64,000 nt of DNA, taken from positions 1,178,001 through 1,242,000 of the forward strand of contig OY729419.2 of assembly GCA_963422285.2 (NCBI GenBank), in the 5' to 3' direction. A program made the translations under genes and the position numbers. The notes beneath the pieces are model-generated. The model was not told the origin of the DNA. It ran no database searches and was given only the letters and a program-made list of their open reading frames with translations. The stretch is from VXYL01 sp963422285. Its GTDB lineage: Bacteria; Pseudomonadota; Gammaproteobacteria; Pseudomonadales; Azotimanducaceae. Positions 52,975 to 62,059 of this stretch are shown here, piece by piece. Position 1 is the first letter of the stretch. Each line of letters starts with the position of its first letter.

Positions 52975-54231
52975 ATGCCCATGAACGTCAAACCCGTGCC
53001 GACGCTGGACGACGAGGTCAACGAAGTCCGGCTCGCCACCGCGGAGATCGTCAACAACGACATCCTGCCCGTCGAGAACAAGCTGTGGGCGCACCGCACC
53101 GACGGCGGACGGCCGAACCGCGAGCAGCTGGAAGAGGCGCGCGAACTGCGCGTCGGGGTGCAGAACAAGGTGAAGAATGCCAGTCTGTGGGCGCCGCATC
53201 TGCCGCCGGAGTTCGGCGGCATGGGCCTGTCCTTCATGCAGCACGCCTACATGAACGAGGTGCTGGCCTACAGCCCCGGCGCGGCATCGCTGTTCGGCGT
53301 GGTGGCGCCGAACTCCGGCAACCAGAAGATTCTCCTCAAGTACGGGACGCCCGAACAGCATCAGAAGTGGCTCGTCCCCTTGACCGAGGGACGGACGCAA
53401 TCCGGCTTCTCCATGACCGAACCGCACAACGCCGGCTCGGACCCGCGCTCCATCCAGACCCGCGCCGTGCTCGATGGCGACGAATGGGTCATCAACGGCC
53501 ACAAGTGGTTCACGTCCAACGGCCACGCCGCGGACTTCTACATCGTCATGTGCCGCACCGCGGATCCGGACGACCCCGGCGGCGGCAACGAGAAGATGAC
53601 GCAGATCATCGTGCCCAAGAACACCCCCGGCGTACACATCGTGCGCGGCGTGCCGGTGTGGGGCAAGGCGTCCAGCCACTGCGAGATCGTCTACGACGAT
53701 GTGCGCGTACCCAAGACCAACCAGCTCGGCGGCACCGGCACCGGCCATCAAGCCGCCCAGGATCGCCTCGGCGCCGGCCGCATCTACCATTGCATGAACT
53801 CCGTCGGCGCCATGTGGCGCTGCTTCGATCTGATGGTGGATCGCATCATGAACCGCGCCGTCCACGGCGGCGAGAAGCTGGAGGAGAAGCAGTTCATGCA
53901 GGGCTTCATCGCCGACTCCTACATGGACATCCAGGCCTCCAGGCTGATGGTGGTGGACTGCGCCCAGAAGATGGAAGAAGGCGCCGACGCCCGCACCGAC
54001 ATCTCCTCCATCAAGGTGTTCGTCCCCAACGCCTACCACCGCGTGGTGGATCGGGCCATCCAGGTGTACGGCGCCGCCGGCGTATCCGGCGACTACCCGT
54101 TCGCCGGCATGTACGAAGGCGCCCGCACCCTGCGCATCGCCGACGGCCCGGACGAGGTACACAGGATTCTCATCGCCAAGAACGTCCTGCGGCGCTACCA
54201 CGCCGGCGAGACCTGGGACTTCGGCAACTAG
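52975..54231 (+). CDS. Acyl-CoA dehydrogenase, ACAD11-like (DGPDEVH type)
   Basis: 418 residues, preceded by CAGGAGGG. Motifs: SGFSMTEPHNAGSDPRSIQT, INGHKWFTSNGHAADFYIV, and the C-terminal IADGPDEVHRILIAKNVL. The DGPDEVH form is characteristic of the ACAD10/11/LvaC lineage, which acts on phosphorylated 4-hydroxyacyl-CoAs, although related plain dehydrogenases share it. An APH kinase and a CoA ligase, the two expected partners, lie 1-4 kb away on the opposite strand. The next gene starts 11 bp downstream. Confidence 0.88.
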   Translation: MPMNVKPVPTLDDEVNEVRLATAEIVNNDILPVENKLWAHRTDGGRPNREQLEEARELRVGVQNKVKNASLWAPHLPPEFGGMGLSFMQHAYMNEVLAYSPGAASLFGVVAPNSGNQKILLKYGTPEQHQKWLVPLTEGRTQSGFSMTEPHNAGSDPRSIQTRAVLDGDEWVINGHKWFTSNGHAADFYIVMCRTADPDDPGGGNEKMTQIIVPKNTPGVHIVRGVPVWGKASSHCEIVYDDVRVPKTNQLGGTGTGHQAAQDRLGAGRIYHCMNSVGAMWRCFDLMVDRIMNRAVHGGEKLEEKQFMQGFIADSYMDIQASRLMVVDCAQKMEEGADARTDISSIKVFVPNAYHRVVDRAIQVYGAAGVSGDYPFAGMYEGARTLRIADGPDEVHRILIAKNVLRRYHAGETWDFGN

Positions 54232-54242
54232 CGAGAGTGGAC

Positions 54243-54947
54243 ATGAGCGATTTGGCAACAGACATGGCAGCCGCCATCCGCGCCGGCGAGCCGCTGCCGA
54301 AGATGCCCGCCGGGATGGACCTGGACGCCGCCTACGAACTCCAGAAAGCAGTGGTGGCGGCCGTCTCGGATGGCGCCGTCGCCGGCCTCAAGGCCGGCAT
54401 GACCGCGGCGGCGGGACAACAGCAGTTCGGCCTCGCCCACCCGCTGATCGGCAGCCTCTACGCAGCCGGCCGGCTGGCCTCGGGCGCGGTGTTCGCCAGC
54501 GCCCCCGGCGTCAGCCTGGAATGCGAAATCGGCATCGTGGTGGACGGCGACGGCGCCCCCAAGACCGCCGGCCCGGTCATCGAAGTGCCGAGAATGGCCT
54601 TTGCCGACGCCGAGGACCGCACCGGCGCCAATCTCGCCGCCTGCAACATCGCCGCCGACCGCTACATCGTCGGCGCCCAGCAGCCGCTGCGCGATTCCTA
54701 CGGCGACGTCCGGATCACCCTCGCCCGAGACGGCGAAACGGTGTGCTCGGCGCCGGCCTCGGACGCGCTCGGCGGCCCCCAGGCCGCGCTGGCCTGGATG
54801 TTGAACGAAGCACGCCAGCGCGGGCTGGCAGTTGCCGACGACATGCTGCTCATCACCGGCGCCTGCGGCGGCATCCACCCGGCGCTGCCGGGACACTATG
54901 TGGCGGACTACGGCGATCTGGGGAGGATCGAGTTCACGGTGACGTGA
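54243..54947 (+). CDS. 2-keto-4-pentenoate hydratase / oxalocrotonate decarboxylase (FAH superfamily)
   Basis: 234 residues. MhpD-like pattern: LDAAYELQKAVVAAVSDG, GLKAGMTAAAGQQQFGLAHP, SLECEIGIVVDGD (metal ligand E-x-E), VPRMAFADAEDRTGANLAAC and ITGACGGIHPALPGHYV. Relatives hydrate 2-hydroxypentadienoates or decarboxylate oxalocrotonate in meta-cleavage pathways. It is probably cotranscribed with the ACAD11-like gene, but no other meta-cleavage gene is in view, so its real substrate is open. Confidence 0.85.
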   Translation: MSDLATDMAAAIRAGEPLPKMPAGMDLDAAYELQKAVVAAVSDGAVAGLKAGMTAAAGQQQFGLAHPLIGSLYAAGRLASGAVFASAPGVSLECEIGIVVDGDGAPKTAGPVIEVPRMAFADAEDRTGANLAACNIAADRYIVGAQQPLRDSYGDVRITLARDGETVCSAPASDALGGPQAALAWMLNEARQRGLAVADDMLLITGACGGIHPALPGHYVADYGDLGRIEFTVT

Positions 54948-55761
54948 CGGGGCGATGCCCCAGAGGTCGAGCCAAACGGCAGCCTGCCTGCGCCACAGAC
55001 TTGCGCAGGTCGTTGAGAAGCGCGGGACGGCCTTGGTTGTTCATGGCGCGAGGTTCGCGGTGGTTGCCCGATTCGGCCTCGTGCGCCAGCGGTGCCCGCA
55101 CGAACCCGTCCGTCGCCGGCAATTGGAGCCTCGTATACGACGATCATGCCGCGTTGCATGATGCGCCTCTCTGTTGAGCGCTGTTGCATAGCCGGGATTT
55201 ATCGGGGCTGAAGTCTCAATAACGGAGCAAGCTGCCGCATACCGCTGGGCAGCGCTCACCAAGCGGCTGCATGAATTCGCTTGCACCGAGGATTCGACGA
55301 GCGGCCCTTGCACCTCTCGCTCCACGGCCAGAATGTCCGCCTCGGTCTCCGCAATATCCTCCCATCAGCCACACCCATGTGGAAGCAGCGGGTGAAGCTG
55401 ATCTCATTGCCGGTTTTGACGCTCGCCGAGACGTGTTAGGCATCGCAGGGCGGCTCCTCGCGCTTGAGGAGCGCCTTGATGCCGCCCGGTTTGCTCGCGT
55501 CTCGAAGCTCGTGTCCGGCTCTTGCTCCACTCCGGCGGGGCAGGCACGTGCGGTGGCCTTGATCAAGCCGCGCAGGGCGTCTGGCTGACTAGTCAGGTGC
55601 GGGTCTTCGGCTCGGCCGCTTCGAGTTTGCACATGTGCATGTGTATTGATGGTTGGGCACTGCTAACCAGACAATCCCCATGCTGCGCGCGATCTACCGT
55701 CGTTCCTGCATCGGTCACGAGGGCTGCGCAACCCGGTCGAGCTCTGGGTCGCCGGCGGCGG
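54948..55761. other. 814-bp degraded region, left border of a decayed island
   Basis: No intact gene. A plus-strand stretch at about 55380-55520 (HVEAAGEADLIAG, LLALEERLDAARFARVSK) weakly resembles a LytTR DNA-binding domain. A GAGCGCTGTTGCATAGCC motif near 55180 looks like the end of an insertion sequence. Neither is secure. Confidence 0.35.
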
Positions 55762-56341
55762 GCGTTCAATGCCAAGCGGCGCTGGCGCATCTCCACGCCG
55801 TCCGAGGTGCTGGCGCGCCGGCATGGAGGCGGTGGGGCTTCCGCCGGCGCACAGAGACATCTTCTTCATCGCAGTCTACGCCGGCAGGCGCCTCGGAGAG
55901 ATCGTCTCGCTGCGATGGGAGCGGGTGAATCTCGACCGGCGCGTCCTGCGTGTCGAGGAGATCAAGACCGGCGAGCCGCTGGAGCTTCCGATCACCCGGC
56001 AACTGGCCGCGGTATTTGAGCACCGCCACGGCGAGGGCGGCGGTGCGCCGGAAGATGGCGAGGGCTGGCTGTTTCCGTCCTCGCTCAGCGCGACGGGCCA
56101 TCTCATGGGCCTTCGCCGCTACCACGCCGACACCACTCGCGCAGCCGGGACCCGGTTCTGGTTGCACGGACTGCGCAACGTCTTCATCACCGTCGCCGAG
56201 CGCGAACTGATGCTGACGCGCTCGATGACCAAGCGGCTGGTCAACCATGCCCGGCCCTCCGATATCATCGAGGACTACACCCCAACCGGAGGCCGAATAC
56301 TCGATCTTGGCAAACTGCTCCTTGGCACAAATCAAAGGTAA
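55762..56341 (+). pseudogene. Tyrosine recombinase (phage-type integrase), catalytic domain only
   Basis: Catalytic residues in order: AGRRLGEIVSLRWE (Arg I), a Lys in VEEIKTGEPLELPI, WLHGLRNVFITVAE (H-x-x-R), LVNHARPSD (His/Trp position) and EDYTP (nucleophile Tyr). The N-terminal core-binding domain is missing; a short piece (RAFNAKRRWRISTPSEVLAR) survives in another frame just upstream. Length is about half the family norm, so it is inactive unless complemented. It marks the border of the island extending to 59 kb. Confidence 0.7.
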
Positions 56342-56407
56342 TATTCCATGAATATCACTGAACAGGAATCTATAATTCGCAACACAGCTTGACAGGTAAT
56401 CGACACC

Positions 56408-57219
56408 ATGGTCAAAAGAGCCATATTTGCCGGTTTCCAAGAAGATGGTCCAACCACTTTTTCGTCCTGTACACAAGAGCATGCATTGCTTTTCGTGATC
56501 CTGCAGCGGGATTTCCTATCAGAAATCCGTGCGTCTGGCGAAGATCCTGTGCCCTGCGGCCTGTGCAAGTCCCCGATCAACTCCCGTCCGACCGATCGGA
56601 CTTTCATCTTCCACCTCAGTCAGGTCTGCTGCCGGCCGTGTCTTGGTCAGAAAGTTCGGCCCCTGCGCAATCAGACTAAAGCCTTCGAAAATTGGCTCGA
56701 AGAATCCTTCGAAGCCGACGGCATCAACCTAACGGAGATCGACTTGGTCTGCAATCTGCGCGTCGAGAGGTACAAGTATCTTCAGATGTGCGGGGATATT
56801 GCGAGGCACATCTTACCGCGCTTGTCCATAAAAATGCGATATCTACAAAAGCTCATTGAGGAAGCGGGCCATGGAATCACGGACGAACAGTCTTACCTCG
56901 CGATTCCAATTTTTTCGACTGGCTTTTCGACAACTCTTTCATGTATAGCGCTAGTTGGATAGCAGAATTCCTGAACGAAATTCGTTGGGCTATCTTCGAG
57001 TATCTTATCCCGGAATTCCAGCGAGTCTGGCACCCGATCGACGACATTGCGTACGGATACGATATTCCTGAGAAGATAGAGAAGCCCATAGCACGTGCGA
57101 TGTGTTGGTATTTGATGAACCGTGTGCGGGAGAAACCTTCGATCCCTCTTTTCGTTGTCACGGAATATCTAAAGATGCGACACCGAAACACTTCTAGTGT
57201 CCCGATTCTGAAGTTGTGA
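56408..57219 (+). CDS. Unrecognised protein with paired cysteines, split by a frame change at a T6 run
   Basis: Visibly AT-richer than its neighbours. The first frame (56408-56962) has CGLCKSPIN and, 20-odd residues on, CCRPCLG, a likely zinc-binding pair, then a helical region. At T6 (56909-56914) the coding character moves to another frame, which reads DWLFDNSFMYSASWIAEFLN and runs to 57219. Adding one T joins the two into about 270 residues. The sequence could be a real mutation, a slippage-dependent gene, or a missed base. No family recognised; its place between an integrase remnant and an IS630 copy suggests acquired cargo. Confidence 0.5.
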
Positions 57220-57821
57220 TGATTTCCTTCTGCCGCTCGGCGGTATCGAGGGTAGGTAGGCAGAAGCGTTTGATGGTAGCGAGGATGTCGCCGGCTGACT
57301 TGGTCCAGCTGAAGGGTCGCGGGGCGGCGTTGATGTAGTGGCGAATGGCCTGCTCGATTTTCTGCGTCGAACGAAGGACACCGCACCGGAGTTGTTTCTC
57401 GGTCAAGAGCGCGAAGACCTGGTCGAGCGAGGAGGTGCCGGTAGGGGTGAAGTGGACATGCCAGCACGGATGGCCGGCCAGCCAGCGCCCACACCGCCTG
57501 ACGGGATCCAATGGAGCGTACGGTCCACGGCCAAGGAGACCGCCATCTCTAAGAGCACGGTTCAGCGCTGGTTCGATATCGTCGGCGGACAGCCTCATCG
57601 TCAACGAAACTTCAAGCTTTCCAACGATCCTTTTTTCCATCGAGAAGGTCCGCAACATCGTGGGGCTCCATCTCAATCCGCCCGACCACGCCGTGGTGTC
57701 GTGTTTGGACGAAAAATCACAGATACAGGCTCTCAATCGTACGCAACCCATGCTGCCCGTGGGCCTTGGTTACGTGGAAGGTGAGACCCTCAACCACATG
57801 CGAAACGGCACCTCGCGCTGA
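57194..57821. mobile_element. IS630-family transposase pieces in head-to-head inverted arrangement
   Basis: On the minus strand, 57496 down to 57194 encodes the transposase C-terminus: GRWLAGHPCWHVHFTPTG, VFALLTEKQLRCGVLRSTQK and FSWTKSAGDILATIKRFCL. On the plus strand, 57497-57821 encodes an earlier part: WSVRSTAKETAISKSTVQRW, then after a frame change at another T6 run EKVRNIVGLHLNPPDHAVVS and DEKSQIQALNRTQPMLP. The two pieces meet at about 57496 pointing away from each other, and the central part of the gene is missing. This is an internally inverted and deleted copy. Confidence 0.75.
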
Positions 57822-59016
57822 GCCGCTGGGCCGAAGCCGACTTCCGTCCGCTGGTGCTGCTGATCGACGAGATCGACGCCTTGGTGGGCGATTCGCTGTT
57901 GTCCATGCTGCGACAGCTTCGGACCGGCTACCCCTTGCGTCCCCGCCGGTATCCCCAGAGCGTAATTCTCTGCGGCGTACGCGACTACCGCATCTATTCC
58001 GGCGCCGAGAAAATGGTCGTCGCCGGGGCAGCGCCTTCAACATCAAGGCGGAGTCCCTGCGCTTGGGCGACTTCTCGCCCGATGAAATGCGGGCGCTGCT
58101 TGCCCAGCACACCGCGCAGAGCGGGCCGGCGTTCGCCGAGGAAGCTCTGAATGGAATCTGGGAACTCAGCCGAGGCCAGCCCTGGCCGGTCAACGCGCTG
58201 GCCTACGAGACCTGCTTTGGGAACAAGGCGGGGCGAGACCGAAGCCGGCCGATCACTACGGATGCCGTTCGGGATGCCCGCGAGCGGCTCATCCTGCGCC
58301 ACGATACCCACTTGGATCAGCTTGCCGACAAGCTGCAGGAGGAGCGCGTTCGCCGCGTTTTCGAGCCGCTGCTGAGCGGGGCTCCGACAGCCGAGACGAT
58401 TCCCGCCGACGATCTGCAATATGTTCGCGACCTCGGCCTTGTGCGGCAGACCGACCCGGTCGCCGTCGCCAATCCCATCTACCGGGAGGTGATCCCCCGC
58501 GTTCTCGCCTACACCACCCAAGCCATGGAAGTCCAACTGTATCCTGCGTGGTACGTCGATACAGGCGGCGTCCTGCAAGCGGCCAAGCTGCTGGCCGCCT
58601 TCCAGTCGTTCTTCCGGGAGCACTCGCAACACCGGGCGGAGCGTTTCCAGTACAAGGAGACCGGCCCCCAGCTGTTGTTGCAGGCGTTCCTGCAGCGCAT
58701 CGTCAACAGCGGCGGCAGAATCGAGCACGAATACGGCCTGGGCCGCAGGCGCACGGACCTGCTCGTCATCCGGCCAGTACCCGGCGCTGCGCATCGGACG
58801 CGCAAGATGGCGATCGAGTGCAAGGTACGCCGCCACAGCCTGGAAGCCACCATCGACCAAGGCCTCGAGCAGACCCGCGCCTACATGGATCGCTGCGCCG
58901 CGGGCGAGGGCCATCTGGTGATCTTCGATCGCCGGGCCGACGTCTCTTGGGAGAAAAAGGCGTTTTGCCGCGAAAGGGCCGCCGTGGATGCGCGGATCAA
59001 GGTGTGGGGAATGTAG
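57815..59016 (+). pseudogene. AAA-ATPase with C-terminal PD-(D/E)XK nuclease-like domain, 5' truncated and frameshifted
   Basis: It begins at ALSRWAEADFRPLVLLIDEI (Walker B), directly joined to the IS630 piece; the Walker A region is gone. It continues DALVGDSLLSMLRQLRTGYP and SVILCGVRDYRIYSGAEK, which relative to the family seems to lack about three residues. Near 58022 the frame changes, and SAFNIKAESLRLGDFSPDEM onward is intact to 59016. The C-terminal RTDLLVI ... KMAIECKVRR is the nuclease core. Members of this family are common in toxin/defence-like accessory loci. Not functional here. Confidence 0.68.
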
Positions 59017-59179
59017 GCAGCGCTTCTTCAAGCCGGTTCGCGGCGGCCACGGGCGGCACCCGACACTGTGCGTCGGCAACCGAGCCAGCCGAAGAACGCA
59101 TGGCTTCTGCGGTATTGACCCCAAGGCATCCCTCGCGCACAGTTCGCGCAATCGATCACAGCGACGCAACGGTACGCCT

Positions 59180-61522
59180 ATGGCTCCTCTCTCCCGCTTC
59201 CGCATCGTCGAGCTGGGCATCGGCCCGGCATCCGGCTTGGCGGCCATGATCCTGGCGGATTTCGGCGCCGACGTGATCAAGATCGTGCCGAGAGGCGGCG
59301 ACCCCTTCGCCGGCATGGGCTCCTGGCCGCTGTGGACCCGAGGCAAGCGGATCGTGCCGGCGGATCTGCGCGACGACGGCGATGTGGCGGCCGTGCGCGG
59401 CTTGGTCCAAAGCTCCGCCGACGCCGTGCTGACCACCCTGGATCGGCAGACGCGGCAGCGACTGGGCCTCGATGCCGAATCTCTCGGGCGCGAGGATCTG
59501 GTGCTGGGCGTCATCTCCGGGTTCGGCGAGGACGGCCCCTATGCTGGCTATCCGGGCTACGAACCAGTGGTGGCGGCGAAGTCCGGGCGGATGCTCGCCT
59601 TCGCCGGCGTCGCCGACCGCGACGGACCGAACTACGCGGCGCTGCAAGTGGGCGTTCACGCCACTGCGCAGAGCGCTGCCGCGGCGCTGCTGGCGGCATT
59701 GATCGGACGCGAGGCCAGCGGCTGCGGCTTCGCCTTCGACACCTCGCTGCTGCGCGGCATGATGCCCTACGAAATGGGCATCATGGCCATGTCCCAGCTC
59801 TGGGACAAAGGCATCCTCGAACGCCCCGAGGCCGCCCGGGACCGCACCCGGTCCATGCCTACGCTGAACTACCATCCGGTGCGCACCAAGGACGGCAAGT
59901 GGCTGCAGCTCGGCAATCTGCTGCCGCATCTGCTGGACAACTTCTTCCGCGCCTCGGGCCTCGACGCCGAACTGCGGGACGCCAACTACCAAGGCGATCC
60001 GATGCGCTGGCCGCGGGATGTCCTGGAGACGTTCCGCGATCGCTTGTTCGAGCACATGCAGTCCAAGACTCTGGCCGAGTGGACGGATATTTTCGTCTCC
60101 GATGGCGGCGTCGTCTCGCACCCGTACCAGACCACCCAGGAGGCTCTTGCCGATCCCGACGTGGTGGCCAACGGCCATGTGGTGGAACGCCACGGCATGA
60201 GGCAGCTCGGCCTGGTCGCCAAGCTGACGGAAACGCCGGGCGAAGTCGGCCCCCCGGCGATGGAGACCACGTTCGCCGACATCGAAGCGCGTCCCGTGCA
60301 GCACCTGCCGGCACGGGGCAGGAGACCGAACAAGCCCCTTGCCGGCATCACCGTGGTCGAGAGCGCAACCATCATCGCCGCCCCTCTCGGCGCCTCGGTG
60401 CTAGCCGATCTCGGCGCTCGCGTCATCAAGCTCGAACCACTGGCCGGCGATCCCTTCCGTGCCATGTTCCACGGCTTCGGCGCCTCCAAGTGCAACGCCG
60501 GCAAGGAGAGCATCTGTCTGGATCTGAAGTCCGACGAAGGCCAGCAGATCGCCCAGTCCTTGGCAGCCAAGGCCGACATCTGGATCCACAACTACCGCAT
60601 GGGCGTACCGGAAAAACTCGGCATCGGCTATGAGCAGCTGTCGGCGCTGAACCCGGGGCTGGTCTACGTATCGGCCAACGGCTACGGGCCGAACGGCCCG
60701 GGCGCGAAACGTCCGTCCACCCATCCGATTCCCGGAGCGGCCTTGGGCGGCGTGGTGTGGCAACTCGGAGGTCTGCCGCCGGAAGACGAAGAGCTGGGCT
60801 CCGACGACTTGCGCGAAACCGCCCGCAAGCTGCTGCGCGCCAACGAGGTAAACCCGGATCCGAACACCTCCCTGGTGGTGGCCACCACGGCGCTGCTGGG
60901 CCTCGCCGCGCGTCGTGCCCACGGCCGCGGACAGAAGATCTTCATCGACATGTTCGGCGCCAACGCCTACGCCAACTGGGACGATTTCCTGGCCTACGAG
61001 GGCAAGCCCGAACGGCCGCCGGTGGACCCGGGCGGATTCGGCACCGCCCCCCTGCAACGGCTGTACCGATGCCGCGACGGCTGGGTGTTCCTGATGATCG
61101 TGGGCGACCACGACTGGGCCGCGTTCCGCCGCGAGCTGTCGCTTTCCGCGGGCCGCGACGATGCCGACCTGGAGGCCGTGCTGCAGGAGGTCTTCGCTGC
61201 TGGCGACGCCGACAGCTTCGAGGCCCGCTTGGCGTCCCGGGGGATCGGCTGCGTACGCGCCGACGGCATGGCGCCGCCGGACTTCTTCCTCGAGGATGCC
61301 CACTGCGAGATCGAGGAACTGCGGGTGCCGGCGCAACACCCGGACTGGGGCGACTACTACCGCAATGGTCCCATGGCGCGGTTTTCCAAAGGCGACGAGT
61401 ACCGGGGCACGGGTGCCATGGGCGCCGCCACCGTGGCCCTGCTGCGCGAACTCGGCTACTCCGCAGCCGAAGTGGACGCCTTGATCGAAAACCGAACGGT
61501 GCGGGCTCGAGAGACGGCTTGA
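59180..61522 (+). CDS. Family III CoA-transferase (CaiB/BaiF type), tandem double-domain
   Basis: 780 residues, about twice the normal length. Two complete CaiB/BaiF modules are fused: the first opens RIVELGIGPASGLAAMILAD then FGADVIKI, and the second (from about residue 390) opens ITVVESATIIAAPLGASVLA then LGARVIKLE. The second has NYRMGVPEKLGIGYEQL and LVYVSANGYGPNGP, the usual substrate-side motifs. Neither copy shows the catalytic-aspartate motif as clearly as a single-domain enzyme, so activity may be split between halves. It transfers CoA between acids. The start at 59180 is inferred from the module alignment. Confidence 0.87.
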   Translation: MAPLSRFRIVELGIGPASGLAAMILADFGADVIKIVPRGGDPFAGMGSWPLWTRGKRIVPADLRDDGDVAAVRGLVQSSADAVLTTLDRQTRQRLGLDAESLGREDLVLGVISGFGEDGPYAGYPGYEPVVAAKSGRMLAFAGVADRDGPNYAALQVGVHATAQSAAAALLAALIGREASGCGFAFDTSLLRGMMPYEMGIMAMSQLWDKGILERPEAARDRTRSMPTLNYHPVRTKDGKWLQLGNLLPHLLDNFFRASGLDAELRDANYQGDPMRWPRDVLETFRDRLFEHMQSKTLAEWTDIFVSDGGVVSHPYQTTQEALADPDVVANGHVVERHGMRQLGLVAKLTETPGEVGPPAMETTFADIEARPVQHLPARGRRPNKPLAGITVVESATIIAAPLGASVLADLGARVIKLEPLAGDPFRAMFHGFGASKCNAGKESICLDLKSDEGQQIAQSLAAKADIWIHNYRMGVPEKLGIGYEQLSALNPGLVYVSANGYGPNGPGAKRPSTHPIPGAALGGVVWQLGGLPPEDEELGSDDLRETARKLLRANEVNPDPNTSLVVATTALLGLAARRAHGRGQKIFIDMFGANAYANWDDFLAYEGKPERPPVDPGGFGTAPLQRLYRCRDGWVFLMIVGDHDWAAFRRELSLSAGRDDADLEAVLQEVFAAGDADSFEARLASRGIGCVRADGMAPPDFFLEDAHCEIEELRVPAQHPDWGDYYRNGPMARFSKGDEYRGTGAMGAATVALLRELGYSAAEVDALIENRTVRARETA

Positions 61523-61525
61523 GTC

Positions 61526-62059
61526 GTGAACTGGCGTTTCGGCATTGCCGCCGTCGTGCTGCTGCTCGGCTGTGGGCCGGAACAGCCAGTGCGAGAGCAG
61601 GATGTGATCGATGCTCTGGTGGAGGATTTCTTCCTGCCCATGGACGGCGTTCTGGTGGTCAGCTGGCCGAGCGACTGCCGCACCGAGGGGGAAACCGATG
61701 CCGTGGTTTCCGCTGCTCTGTTCGCCGCCCTGCTGGCAGCCAACGACGAGTACGCGGAACCTTTCGATCTGCCCGCACGGCTGCGCGTGGACCGCAGCGG
61801 CACCTCGCCACGGATGCTCAGCGCCCGCCAGCGGGAACCCGTGTTGGGGTTGTCGAGAATCGGCATCGCTGGCAACGAAGCGCTGGCCTGCGTGGAAGTC
61901 TTCGGCGTACAGGAACGCGCCTTCTTTCTGCTGCTGGAACGCGACGGCAGCAATGGCTGGTCGGTGCGTTCCGAGCTGGAAGCCTGGCACGAGGGCGACC
62001 CGATGCCCTGGGAACGCGAGCCGGAAGAACTGCCGGACGGGGAGTTGTACGGCCCATGA
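61526..62059 (+). CDS. Predicted lipoprotein of unknown function
   Basis: 177 residues from GTG 61526, 3 bp after the CoA-transferase stop. Lipoprotein signal MNWRFGIAAVVLLLGCGPEQ (lipobox LLGC). The mature part is acidic and has two cysteines (SDCRTEGET, EALACVEVFG) that may form a disulfide, followed by beta-like strands (RAFFLLLERDGSNGWSVRSE). No family recognised. Its stop overlaps the ATG of the lytic transglycosylase, so the two envelope proteins are coupled and may act together. Confidence 0.6.
   Translation: MNWRFGIAAVVLLLGCGPEQPVREQDVIDALVEDFFLPMDGVLVVSWPSDCRTEGETDAVVSAALFAALLAANDEYAEPFDLPARLRVDRSGTSPRMLSARQREPVLGLSRIGIAGNEALACVEVFGVQERAFFLLLERDGSNGWSVRSELEAWHEGDPMPWEREPEELPDGELYGP

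Noticed and set aside
55170..55210. Insertion-sequence end (GAGCGCTGTTGCATAGCC)
   Set aside because: No matching opposite end or transposase could be identified nearby.
55380..55520. LytTR-type DNA-binding domain
   Set aside because: Only a loose resemblance (VEAAGE, LEERLDAARFARV); the conserved HRS-type end is missing, so it was not called a gene.
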